From NCBI GenBank assembly GCA_958295885.1, contig OY282380.1, positions 620,001-684,000 of the forward strand: 64,000 nt of DNA. Direction: 5' to 3'. The notes beneath the pieces are model-generated. The model had not been told where the DNA came from and ran no database searches. It saw only the letters and a program-made list of their open reading frames with translations. Position 1 is the first letter of the stretch; the number at the start of each line of letters is the position of its first letter. This document shows positions 8,786 through 16,712 of the stretch, piece after piece. A program made the translations under genes and the position numbers. This DNA is from Arenicellales bacterium (GTDB taxonomy: Bacteria; Pseudomonadota; Gammaproteobacteria; Arenicellales; JAJDZL01).

Positions 8786-9785
8786 CCCTAACTCTCGGAT
8801 TGAGAATGCGATAGCTCATGTCAACCAAAAGATTGATCATTGTAAACATGATGGCAAAAGTAATGATCAGTCCCTGAATGAGCGGCAGGTCACGATCGAT
8901 CACAGCTCCAATTGCCATATTTCCAATGCCGGGATAACTGAAAATCTGTTCGATCAGCACTGTACCTCCCAGCAGAAAATTGAACTGAACTCCAGAAAGC
9001 GCGACCGTGGGAATCAAGGCATTTCGCATGGCTTCAACGAGCAGAATTCGCCAAGTTCCGAAACCTTTTATCTGTGCAAGCAGAATGTAATCCTGAGTCA
9101 TCGTTTCCCGCAGGGATGCCTTGAGAGTTCTGGCGATGACTGCTGTCAGAGGCAAAGCCAGCGCTACCGCTGGCAAGACCATATGGCTGAACAGTACCGG
9201 CAACAGTTCGAAATTGCCTGCCAGAATGCTCTCAGTGAGATAAAACTGACTCATAAATTCGACGCTCAGATGTGGATCAATTCTTCCGGAGATGGGCAAT
9301 ATCGGCCACACTACGCCCAGTATCAGAATAAAAATCAATCCCCAGAGAAAATCCGGAATCGCCTGATTCAGGCCGGTGACTCCATCAACCAGCGTTTCCG
9401 GCCACCGACCCTGCCAATAAGCACCGGCAAGCGCCAGCAAAATTCCAATAATGACTGCCACAATGAAAGCAGTAAAGGCGAGTTCCAGAGTCGCAGGAAG
9501 TCGAGACACAATCAATTCGACTACATCCTGGCGCAGACTGATGGATGTGCCCAAATTTCCCTGCATGACTTCTCGGAACCAAATCAAGTACTGTTCGACA
9601 ATCGGCTTGTCGAATCCGTAGAGCTGCTGAAGGTGATCTATGTCCGCCTGAGTTGCACCCGGCGGGATCATCATTGAAATGGGATTTCCCGGAACAACCC
9701 GGAGCAGAACGAAAACTATGACTGAAACGCCGAGCAGCGTCGGCAGAATCAGCAGCAGTCGCCGCAGCAGAAATTGTGCGGCCAT
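8778..9785 (-). CDS. Peptide/opine ABC transporter permease (DppB/OppB type)
   Basis: This 335-residue membrane protein starts with FLLRRLLLILPTLLGVSVIVFVLLRVVPGNP, the standard DppB first segment. It has about six membrane segments and an EAA-like loop around DYILLAQIKGFGTWRILLVEAMRNALIP. It forms the translocation pore with the DppC-type subunit. A 28-base stem-loop lies between it and the upstream binding-protein gene. Confidence 0.92.
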   Translation of the reverse strand: MAAQFLLRRLLLILPTLLGVSVIVFVLLRVVPGNPISMMIPPGATQADIDHLQQLYGFDKPIVEQYLIWFREVMQGNLGTSISLRQDVVELIVSRLPATLELAFTAFIVAVIIGILLALAGAYWQGRWPETLVDGVTGLNQAIPDFLWGLIFILILGVVWPILPISGRIDPHLSVEFMSQFYLTESILAGNFELLPVLFSHMVLPAVALALPLTAVIARTLKASLRETMTQDYILLAQIKGFGTWRILLVEAMRNALIPTVALSGVQFNFLLGGTVLIEQIFSYPGIGNMAIGAVIDRDLPLIQGLIITFAIMFTMINLLVDMSYRILNPRVRDE

Positions 9786-9790
9786 AAGTC

Positions 9791-9818
9791 AATCCGCTGC
9801 TTCTGGAAGCAGCGGATT
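9791..9818 (-). other. Intergenic stem-loop between binding-protein and permease genes
   Basis: AATCCGCTGCTT and AAGCAGCGGATT form a perfect 12-bp stem around a four-base loop, 27 to 30 bases after the binding-protein stop. There is no T-run on the coding strand, so it is not a classic terminator. In binding-protein operons such hairpins usually protect the upstream mRNA from 3' decay and raise binding-protein yield; that role is inferred here. Confidence 0.65.
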
Positions 9819-9847
9819 GGTCATTAAGTAGAACTTGCCAAACGCAC

Positions 9848-11362
9848 TCAATTGCTCTTTTTGACGAGCTGAGGCAGTACGAAATTGGCGACGTGAGGAG
9901 TAACTTCAATACCATCGCGATACACGATTGGCTGAACGTATTGCAAGAGAGGAATCACGTACGCATTTTCTGCGATATAGCGGTCAACCGCTCTGTATCC
10001 TTCAATACGTTTTTCTTCATCATCTTCACCCCAAAGCGGGCCAATCATGGCATCAAGATCGTCCGTATCCCAAGTTGAATGAGGAGATGGACCGAACATA
10101 GCAAAACCAGTTGACGTAGATGGATCCCCGATTGCATTGCCCCAGTTGTAGAACGCAGCAGGCGCTAAGGTGTCCATCGCACGCAGTTCATAGTGTTTCG
10201 CAATTTCATAGACTTCGATTTCAGCTTCCGCACCGACTTTTCGCCACATTCCGACGACAGCTTGGATCATTTCATGATCTTTTGGCTTGAAACCTCGGGT
10301 TGTCTGAATCGTGAATCGAACCGGGTTGTCTTTTGAATAGCCGGAAGCTGCTAGCAGTTCACGAGCTTTATCCGGATCGTAATCGACTTCAATGGACGAA
10401 TCGAATGCTTCATATTGAGGAGCCTGCAGAGTATCGATCGGCACGCCATAACCACGAAGCAGGTGTTCGACAATTGCATTCTTGTCAATGGCGTGAGCGA
10501 GCGCCTTGCGAACATTGCTGTCTTCCATGACTCCGACGTCGTTGATGAAAATCATTCCAATATCGGAAACTGGCGTACTGACGCCGTTCAGACCTTCTTT
10601 GGCGCTGAGGCGATCGAACTCCTCATAGGGAATTTCGATCGTGATATCCGATCCTCCACTTTCAATTTCCGCTACGCGGCTGCTTGCGTCAGTAATGAAC
10701 TTAAACACAACAGTTTCGAACTCAGCTGGCTCTCCCCAGTAATCGTCAAAACGCTTTAGTCTGACAAAGCTGTTGCGTTCGAATTGATCGACCATGTAGG
10801 GGCCGGAGCCAATCGGAGCTTTTTCGAAGCCCTCCGCTCCAACTTCTTCGTAATATTTTTGCGGTAGAACATACGCTGTTAGAAATGCCATCCACTTAAA
10901 CAGAGTAGGTTCAAACGAAATGACTTCCCCTGTGATGCGGTTGCCGTCAATTTTGAAGTTGGCGACCTTGCTCCACACAAACATAATTGGATTTCCAGTA
11001 TCGGGGTGCCCTGCTCTTTCGAGCGACCATACGACATCTTGAGGCGTTACCTTGCTGCCATCATGCCAATATGCGTCTTCGCGTACATCTAGCCATATCT
11101 CATTTCGAGTTTCGTTCCAACCCCATCCCGTGAGCAGACCTGGCTTAAAACTCAAATCTGAATTTTGATCGACGTATTGATCGAACACTGACTTGTAGAT
11201 TGACTGAATGGTTGGATTGACTGCCGAAGCTCCCACCGTGGGGTCCCAAGACGGCAGGTTGACGTTGTAAGCGATTGTCAATACGTCGTCTTCTGCTGCT
11301 TTTGCTGGACTGAATCCAATGACAAATAGCGAAAGCAGAATTACAGTTGATGCAGAACGCAT
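9848..11362 (-). CDS. ABC transporter substrate-binding protein, family 5 (peptide/nickel/opine)
   Basis: The 504-residue protein begins with a clear signal peptide (MRSASTVILLSLFVIGFSPAKA, cleavage near residue 22). It has the SBP_bac_5 architecture: TIAYNVNLPSWDPTVGASAVNP at the mature N terminus, AYWHDGSKVTPQDVVWSLERA, then GSGPYMVDQFE. No lipobox Cys is present, so it is a soluble periplasmic protein. It is the first gene of the operon with two permeases and two ATPases. Family 5 proteins bind peptides, opines, glycosides or nickel chelates, and the ligand is not predictable here. Confidence 0.92.
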   Translation of the reverse strand: MRSASTVILLSLFVIGFSPAKAAEDDVLTIAYNVNLPSWDPTVGASAVNPTIQSIYKSVFDQYVDQNSDLSFKPGLLTGWGWNETRNEIWLDVREDAYWHDGSKVTPQDVVWSLERAGHPDTGNPIMFVWSKVANFKIDGNRITGEVISFEPTLFKWMAFLTAYVLPQKYYEEVGAEGFEKAPIGSGPYMVDQFERNSFVRLKRFDDYWGEPAEFETVVFKFITDASSRVAEIESGGSDITIEIPYEEFDRLSAKEGLNGVSTPVSDIGMIFINDVGVMEDSNVRKALAHAIDKNAIVEHLLRGYGVPIDTLQAPQYEAFDSSIEVDYDPDKARELLAASGYSKDNPVRFTIQTTRGFKPKDHEMIQAVVGMWRKVGAEAEIEVYEIAKHYELRAMDTLAPAAFYNWGNAIGDPSTSTGFAMFGPSPHSTWDTDDLDAMIGPLWGEDDEEKRIEGYRAVDRYIAENAYVIPLLQYVQPIVYRDGIEVTPHVANFVLPQLVKKSN

Positions 11363-11385
11363 AATAAGTTACTCCAATTTTTAAA

Positions 11386-12627
11386 TTAAGTGATGGGTTT
11401 TCCTTCGCTGGACGCCCACTTTTCCATGAGCGTATTGGACGGCAGCGTTTCGTCGACCAACTTCTCTGCTGTCTCCCGACCAGCAACTGGAAGTCCGTTT
11501 GGATCTAGTACGCCGATCTGAGCCAGAACTGAAGCCTGATCCCAATAAATATGCTCGTGACAGAGCTTGTTTCCTCGAAAATTCACGATTGCTACGAGCG
11601 GTATCTGAACGTATTTTCCGGTTGGTTCAATTCCTGGCAGCATCCAGTCGATTTCACAATCATGCGTAAAGCAAAACAGCATTTCGTCGACCAGCCGGTC
11701 GGTGCCAATGGTTCGGGATATGGGTATAAGGGCTGTATCAGCGGGATTTGAATCTACGAAATGGTGCTTGTAGAAACGACTCAGCTGGTCTGCACCGACA
11801 CCTCCTGTCATGGTCGGTATGTGATTGACATAAGGATCGTCAACCATGGTGCTCATGGTAGCCGGTACGTCTCTGCTCGCAAATTCATACTCGCAGTGCC
11901 GGTCCCACAGTCTGCTGAGATCATAGGTTGGACCGAGAGCGCTCCTCAGCAATGCGAGACTTCGCGTATAGGCCATCAGCGTCGAGGGCTTGCAGTAACT
12001 ATCCCGACCAGGAGTGGCGAAAGCGTGGCTGACTCCGGGATACTCATAAATTTCGACGCTTGAATTTCCTTCGAATTTTCTACGAATTTTCGCAACGGCT
12101 TCTGGAGGTACGAATGTGTCTTCGTTTGCAAAATGCATCACCATAGGACATGAAATGTTTTCTGCTTCGTTCAGGGAGTTCTCAATGGCAACTCCATAGT
12201 AGGAAACTGAACAGTCTACGTCAGTGCGAGCTGCTGTCAAATAGGCAAGATTCCCGCCTAAACAATAGCCTAGGGCACCGACCTTGCCTGTACATTGAGA
12301 CAATTCTCGCAATGTTCGAACTGTATCTGCGACATCTTTGATGCCTTGGTCGACGTCAAATCTTTGGTAGTAATCGAAAGCCTGCCCAAAATCTTCGTCG
12401 TTATACCCGAGATTTACGCCAGGCTGCATCCGCCAGAATAAATCTGGAACGAGAACCACGTAGCCTTCTTCAGCGTAGATGTGCGCCATATCGCGAAGAT
12501 ACTGATTGATTCCGAAAATTTCCTGAAGCAAAATCAAGCCGGGGCCTGATCCTTCAGCAGGAATGGTCATATACGCTTCGAACCGACCACCGTCAGAAGC
12601 AGTTATGTTAATCATAGAACCGGACAT
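11386..12627 (-). CDS. Dienelactone hydrolase fused to a SnoaL-like domain
   Basis: This 413-residue protein has two domains. Residues 1 to about 230 are a dienelactone-hydrolase alpha/beta hydrolase with Glu36 (LLQEIFG), nucleophile Cys122 (GYCLGG), Asp170 (ANEDTFVPP) and His201 (GVSHAF), so the catalytic set is complete. Residues of about 245-405 look like a SnoaL/NTF2-like fold (LWDRHCEYEFASRD, VDEMLFCFTHDCEIDWMLPG, ICHEHIYWDQAS-type motif). The first domain should cleave a lactone or ester, and the second may hold or isomerise a related substrate. It stands just upstream of the transporter operon on the same strand with a 23-base gap, so coexpression is likely. Confidence 0.85.
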   Translation of the reverse strand: MSGSMINITASDGGRFEAYMTIPAEGSGPGLILLQEIFGINQYLRDMAHIYAEEGYVVLVPDLFWRMQPGVNLGYNDEDFGQAFDYYQRFDVDQGIKDVADTVRTLRELSQCTGKVGALGYCLGGNLAYLTAARTDVDCSVSYYGVAIENSLNEAENISCPMVMHFANEDTFVPPEAVAKIRRKFEGNSSVEIYEYPGVSHAFATPGRDSYCKPSTLMAYTRSLALLRSALGPTYDLSRLWDRHCEYEFASRDVPATMSTMVDDPYVNHIPTMTGGVGADQLSRFYKHHFVDSNPADTALIPISRTIGTDRLVDEMLFCFTHDCEIDWMLPGIEPTGKYVQIPLVAIVNFRGNKLCHEHIYWDQASVLAQIGVLDPNGLPVAGRETAEKLVDETLPSNTLMEKWASSEGKPIT

Positions 12628-13404
12628 GTCATTGCCACCCCATAATAGTCCGTGAGAGCATTCAAGGAAATTTTACATTGTACTGATTATCATTTTGAAA
12701 ACAAGCAAAAAACCCAATCGCTTGACATTTCCGTATTTTGTTGAACGACAAAGAACAGCCATTCACACTGCGGTACAGCGTATGCGTCAGCACAGTCGGC
12801 GGCCATTTGAAGTCAGCCAAATTGGAAATTCGCACTGCTGCGATGGCTGCAGTTAGTGTGCGCTGGCGACTGAGCGCGGCGAATGAAAAGCAGGCATCAA
12901 GAAATCGGACGTAAGTCGAACATTGATTTGGAGATTTCCATTAATCTCAATTCGAGGTGCAAATCCCGCGGACTCTGTCTCAAAATCAGAATCTTGAGCG
13001 GTGGCGGCCTTACTGATCCGCGATCAAGTCTCTACGATACGCTTATTGATGACCGGTTGAATTGTTTTACAGGCAGACCAGTTTTTGTTGCCTTTTGCAG
13101 AGAGTGACGACAACACCTGTTCAACAATCAGAAAGACCTGTTTCTTGAATTGATTTAATTCCGACTTCAATAATTCAACGACTGCCCTGAGTATTGCGAC
13201 ATTCGGTCAAATATTGTGAATCTTAGCAAATTCTTTGTTATGCGTTGCCCCAAGTTCCGCACTTTTGCCGCTCAATCAACCATATTAAATATATTTGTTA
13301 GAAAATTTTATTAATAAATCATTATTTGTAGTATTTATATTCTAATATCTTACAAATATTATTGTTTATTAGTAATATCTTTTCTTTTATAACTCTAGTA
13401 ACTT
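12628..13404. other. Gene-poor interval with an AT-rich block
   Basis: No convincing gene was found. Bases of about 12715-13130 have coding-like composition but broken frames, and may be an unrecognisable relic. Bases of about 13275-13400 are almost entirely A and T with runs such as TATTAAATATATTTG. The AT-rich block stands before a small ORF and the 18-base direct repeat described separately. Confidence 0.5.
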
Positions 13405-13645
13405 AATGTTGTTACATGTACAGTGATACAGCACTCCAAACAGCCACTACAATCCTCTATAATTACCCCATTGACAATACACTTTAAGATCATGGTCATC
13501 AAACCCGTAGTTTCCTACACCAACAAAAAACAATACCCAGATGCGCCTACCTACTGGTCAGGCGTTGAATATGAAGGCGGAATTGCAACGAAAACGCTGG
13601 TAAACGAAGCTAAAGAAAATGGCGCGAAATGTTGTTACATGTACA
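13405..13645. repeat. 18-bp direct repeat pair
   Basis: AATGTTGTTACATGTACA occurs exactly at 13405-13422 and again at 13628-13645, 223 bases apart. The core TACATGTA is a perfect palindrome, so each copy could be a protein-binding site. The first copy lies before the small ORF at 13492 and the second lies inside it. Confidence 0.7.
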
Positions 13646-13686
13646 ATTCAGTCATTTTCAAAAATAACATGATATCAATGCTTTAG
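13492..13686 (+). CDS. Small hypothetical protein
   Basis: This 64-residue ORF begins MVIKPVVSYTNKKQYPDAP and has a mixed polar composition, unlike a random AT-rich frame. I do not recognise a family. The Shine-Dalgarno is weak. One copy of an 18-bp repeat lies inside the 3' half. It could be a gene fragment left by rearrangement in this IS-rich interval. Confidence 0.35.
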   Translation: MVIKPVVSYTNKKQYPDAPTYWSGVEYEGGIATKTLVNEAKENGAKCCYMYNSVIFKNNMISML

Positions 13687-14084
13687 GAGAATTGTTTTTT
13701 GAGTAGTGCGGAACTAGGGTTGCGCTGACGTCCTTCAGACCAAACAAGAGTCCCATTTCCAATGAGGTCGCAACTGCCATCGCCCCTAGCACAACGCGCG
13801 TCCACATGGAATCTCGTTGAACTGCAGAAATTGCGCTTTCTGTCTGCAGAGCCGAGTAGTTACGTTTCTTGTTGAGAATTTATGGGCTAAAAATAGAGTT
13901 CAGAAACGGAGCACATTTCGATTGCAATGGCGAGCCATTTTTGAAAGGCAATTAACATTCCGGACGATTCTGGCATGTTCGGCTTCGGCTTGCGCATGAC
14001 GGAAACTATACGCCGTGTCACGGTCGACTTCAACGCGCCCTCGCGGCGACTGCTTGATGGTAGCCTTGATCGGCAAATTCCCCT
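13687..14084. other. Left flank of the IS4 element, no intact gene
   Basis: The right half of this interval is GC-rich and has an open minus-strand frame (about 13900-14084, with VEVDRDTAYSFRHAQAEAEHARIV) that runs into the IS4 terminal repeat. This may be the edge of a gene broken by the insertion, but I cannot name it. Confidence 0.35.
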
Positions 14085-16518
14085 GCAGCCTACCTATACA
14101 GTACAAATTGGGGCTTGACTTTTAAAATTCGAGCTGGTACATTTGAATATCATGTATCAGCAGAATCAAATTCCACGCAAGCTGAGGTCAGCATCTGGTC
14201 TGGAGCAGTTGCAGTCGATCATGGCAACGCGCAGTTTTGCGAATCGTACGGAATTGACGCATGCGGTGTGTGAGGAGTTTGGATTTTACGATGCGCGGGG
14301 CAAAGCGCAGGTGACGAGCAGTCTTCGGGTGCTGCGGGATCTGGAGCAGACGGGTCGGATCGAGCTGCCGGCTTCGAGTCGTTCGGTGCGCCAGGTAAAG
14401 GCGCGTGGATTGGGACAGGCGGTGGCCTTGGCGCAGGGAGTGCCGGCGCGGGTGGATCAGGTCAGCGGTTTGCAGCTGGTGGTGGTTGAAGAGGAATCGC
14501 AGCTGCGTCTGTGGAACGAGCTGATGATTCGCGAGCATCCGCGAGGAGCGGTCGTTCATGTAGGCTGTCAGCTGCGATATCTGGCAGTGTCTGAGCATGG
14601 TTATTTGGGTGCGCTGGGATTTGCGTCTTCGGCGCTGGCGCTGCGCAGTCGAGATCAGTGGATGGGCTGGGATGCAGAGCTGAAGTCTCGATATTTAAAT
14701 CGAGTGATCGGCATGAGTCGGTTCCTGATCCGGCCTTCGGTGCGCTGTCAGAATCTGGCGTCGAAGGTGTTGGGTCTGTGTCTGCGTCGAGTCGGCAGGG
14801 ATTTCAAGAGTCGCTATGGATTTGATCCGTATTTGGTGGAGACGTTTGTGGATGCGTCTCACAGCGGGGTATCGCTGCGAGCATCGAACTGGTGCCATGT
14901 GGGCTGGACGACGGGTCGCGGTCGATTTGGGGGCAAGTCTGAAGCGGCGGCTGTGAAGTCGGTGTATATCTATGAATTAGAACGGAAATGGCGAACGTAT
15001 CTGGGGTTGGACAAGGTTCGCGTCCCGGTGCGTGACAGAGGTCGGGGACTAGCGATTGATGAATGGTCGGAGCAGGAATTTGGAGGTGCGCCGTTGGGTG
15101 ACGAGCGTCGCAGCAGAAGACTGGTGAAAAGTGCGGACATCCAGGCTCGGCAGCCGATGGAGCCGTTCACGGCTGCGTCCAGGTCGGATCAAGCGGCGGT
15201 GCATGCGCATTATCGTCTGCTGGATCAGCCGGCGGAATCGGCGGTGACGCCAAAGAACATCTTGGCGCCGCATCGACAGCGAACGCAGGAGCGAATGCAG
15301 GCACAGTCGGAAGTTTTGTGCGTGCAGGATGGTACCGATTTGAATTTCGCCAATCACGGTGGCTGTCAGGGCATGGGCTTGATCAGTCGCAACCGCAAAT
15401 CGGCTGGCACCATGGGGATTCACATGCATTCGCTGCTGGCGCTTGATGCGCAGGGAGTGCCGTTAGGGGTGCCGCACATTGAATATGGCCATCTGGATGA
15501 CGAGGGCACCAAGACGCAGCGATGGCTGCGCGGGCTGCGTGCGAGCGCAGAGTTGGCGGCACCGCTTGAAAAGGTGCGGATGGTGGCGGTGATGGATCGC
15601 GAGGCGGATTGTTTTGAGGTGATGGCCGAGTGTCGAAGGCTGTCAGATGTGGAGTTGCTGGTGCGCGCCCAGCATAATCGAAGTCAAGGCAAAGGCCAGC
15701 CGAAGATGTTCGATGCGATCCGCGGGCAACGTGCGCAGGCGAGTCTGGAAGTGCCGGTGTTGGCGCGTTCGGCGCGGCGCAGCAGCCGCAGTCAGAAGGC
15801 GATGTCGAAGCAGCCGGCGCGGATGGCAAAGGTCGAGTTGCGCTGGCGTCAGGTGCAGATTCAGCCGACGAGCGGTTTTTCGGGTGAGAAACCGCTGAAG
15901 TTGAATCTGGTTCATGTGTATGAAGCAAAAGCCGGCGACGCGGTCAAGCCGCTGGAGTGGTTTCTGCTGACCAGTCTGGCGGTCAACAGCGCGCACGATG
16001 CGACGCAAGTAGTACAGCGTTATCGGCTGCGTTGGCGAATTGAGGATTGGCACAAGATTTTGAAATCCGGCTGCAAGGTGGAGTTTCTCAAGCATCGAAA
16101 ATGCGAGCGCATCGAACGTGCGGTCACCATCAACGCGGTGATTGCCTGGCGGCTTGCGGCGATGACGCTGCTGGGTCGAGAAACTCCGGAATTGCCGATG
16201 GAAGTGCTGTTTAGCGAGACCGAAATCGGTGTATTGAAGGACTTCGCACGCCAAAATCGCAAAAAAGTGCCACAAAATCTCGGCGCCGGCGTGGTGACGA
16301 TGGCCATGCTCGCCGGTTATTTGAATCGTAAAAATGATCCGCCACCGGGTTACAAGAAGATCTGGGAAGGCTATAGCATGCTGACAACAATGGCGCGGAC
16401 TTATGATTTGGCTCTGCAAATGCTGACCCAAAAAGGAAGCTGGTTTCACCTTCACTCAGAAGGTTGGATTCAACATAAGTTAAGTCCAGACTGAATTTGT
16501 ACGGAATAGGCAGCCTGC
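14085..16518. mobile_element. IS4-family (Tn5-like) insertion sequence with imperfect terminal inverted repeats
   Basis: The element is about 2.43 kb. The left end 14085-14121 and the right end 16482-16518 are inverted repeats of 37 bases with about 33 identical positions, including GCAG, CCTAT and GTACAAATT blocks. The only gene is the transposase at 14152-16494. I could not see a clear direct target duplication next to the repeats, so the outermost bases are approximate. Confidence 0.75.
14152..16494 (+). CDS. IS4-family transposase with N-terminal DruA-like (DUF4338) module
   Basis: This 780-residue protein has three parts. Residues of about 10-85 are a small helical domain (IMATRSFANRTELTHAVCEE). 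Residues of about 95-290 are DUF4338/DruA-like, with LRYLAVSEHGYLGALGFASS, RFLIRP..CQNLASKVL and YLVETFVDASHSG..RASNW. From about residue 305 it is a Tn5-type IS4 transposase with Asp393 (VQDGTDLNF), Asp482 (MDREADCFEV) and the Y-(2)-R-(3)-E-(6)-K signature at Tyr624, Arg627, Glu631 and Lys638. The DDE set is intact, so the enzyme may be active. DruA-type domains are best known from the Druantia anti-phage system, but here the module belongs to a transposon. TTG at 14143 is an alternative start. Confidence 0.9.
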   Translation: MYQQNQIPRKLRSASGLEQLQSIMATRSFANRTELTHAVCEEFGFYDARGKAQVTSSLRVLRDLEQTGRIELPASSRSVRQVKARGLGQAVALAQGVPARVDQVSGLQLVVVEEESQLRLWNELMIREHPRGAVVHVGCQLRYLAVSEHGYLGALGFASSALALRSRDQWMGWDAELKSRYLNRVIGMSRFLIRPSVRCQNLASKVLGLCLRRVGRDFKSRYGFDPYLVETFVDASHSGVSLRASNWCHVGWTTGRGRFGGKSEAAAVKSVYIYELERKWRTYLGLDKVRVPVRDRGRGLAIDEWSEQEFGGAPLGDERRSRRLVKSADIQARQPMEPFTAASRSDQAAVHAHYRLLDQPAESAVTPKNILAPHRQRTQERMQAQSEVLCVQDGTDLNFANHGGCQGMGLISRNRKSAGTMGIHMHSLLALDAQGVPLGVPHIEYGHLDDEGTKTQRWLRGLRASAELAAPLEKVRMVAVMDREADCFEVMAECRRLSDVELLVRAQHNRSQGKGQPKMFDAIRGQRAQASLEVPVLARSARRSSRSQKAMSKQPARMAKVELRWRQVQIQPTSGFSGEKPLKLNLVHVYEAKAGDAVKPLEWFLLTSLAVNSAHDATQVVQRYRLRWRIEDWHKILKSGCKVEFLKHRKCERIERAVTINAVIAWRLAAMTLLGRETPELPMEVLFSETEIGVLKDFARQNRKKVPQNLGAGVVTMAMLAGYLNRKNDPPPGYKKIWEGYSMLTTMARTYDLALQMLTQKGSWFHLHSEGWIQHKLSPD

Positions 16519-16712
16519 TGCATCGAGCGAGTTCGCGGGAACGGGCGACTGCTGGTCGCTATCGCCGAGGTGGCGGCTGTCGATTCGGAAGTTCGGGCTT
16601 GACCCATTCAAATTGAATGTCTTGAGCAGCGACGCGAAACGACCCCACGCAACGGCGTGAACACCAACTTTTCTGCTTGTCCAATGCACTCCACGCGCCT
16701 TCGGGCAGCACC

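Noticed and set aside
12722..12760. Perfect TTGACA as a promoter
   Set aside because: No acceptable -10 box at 16-18 bases and no gene follows.
15643..16455. Long minus-strand frame (270 codons) inside the IS4 transposase gene
   Set aside because: It is an antisense shadow of the GC-rich transposase frame: His/Arg-rich, no domain, no ribosome site.
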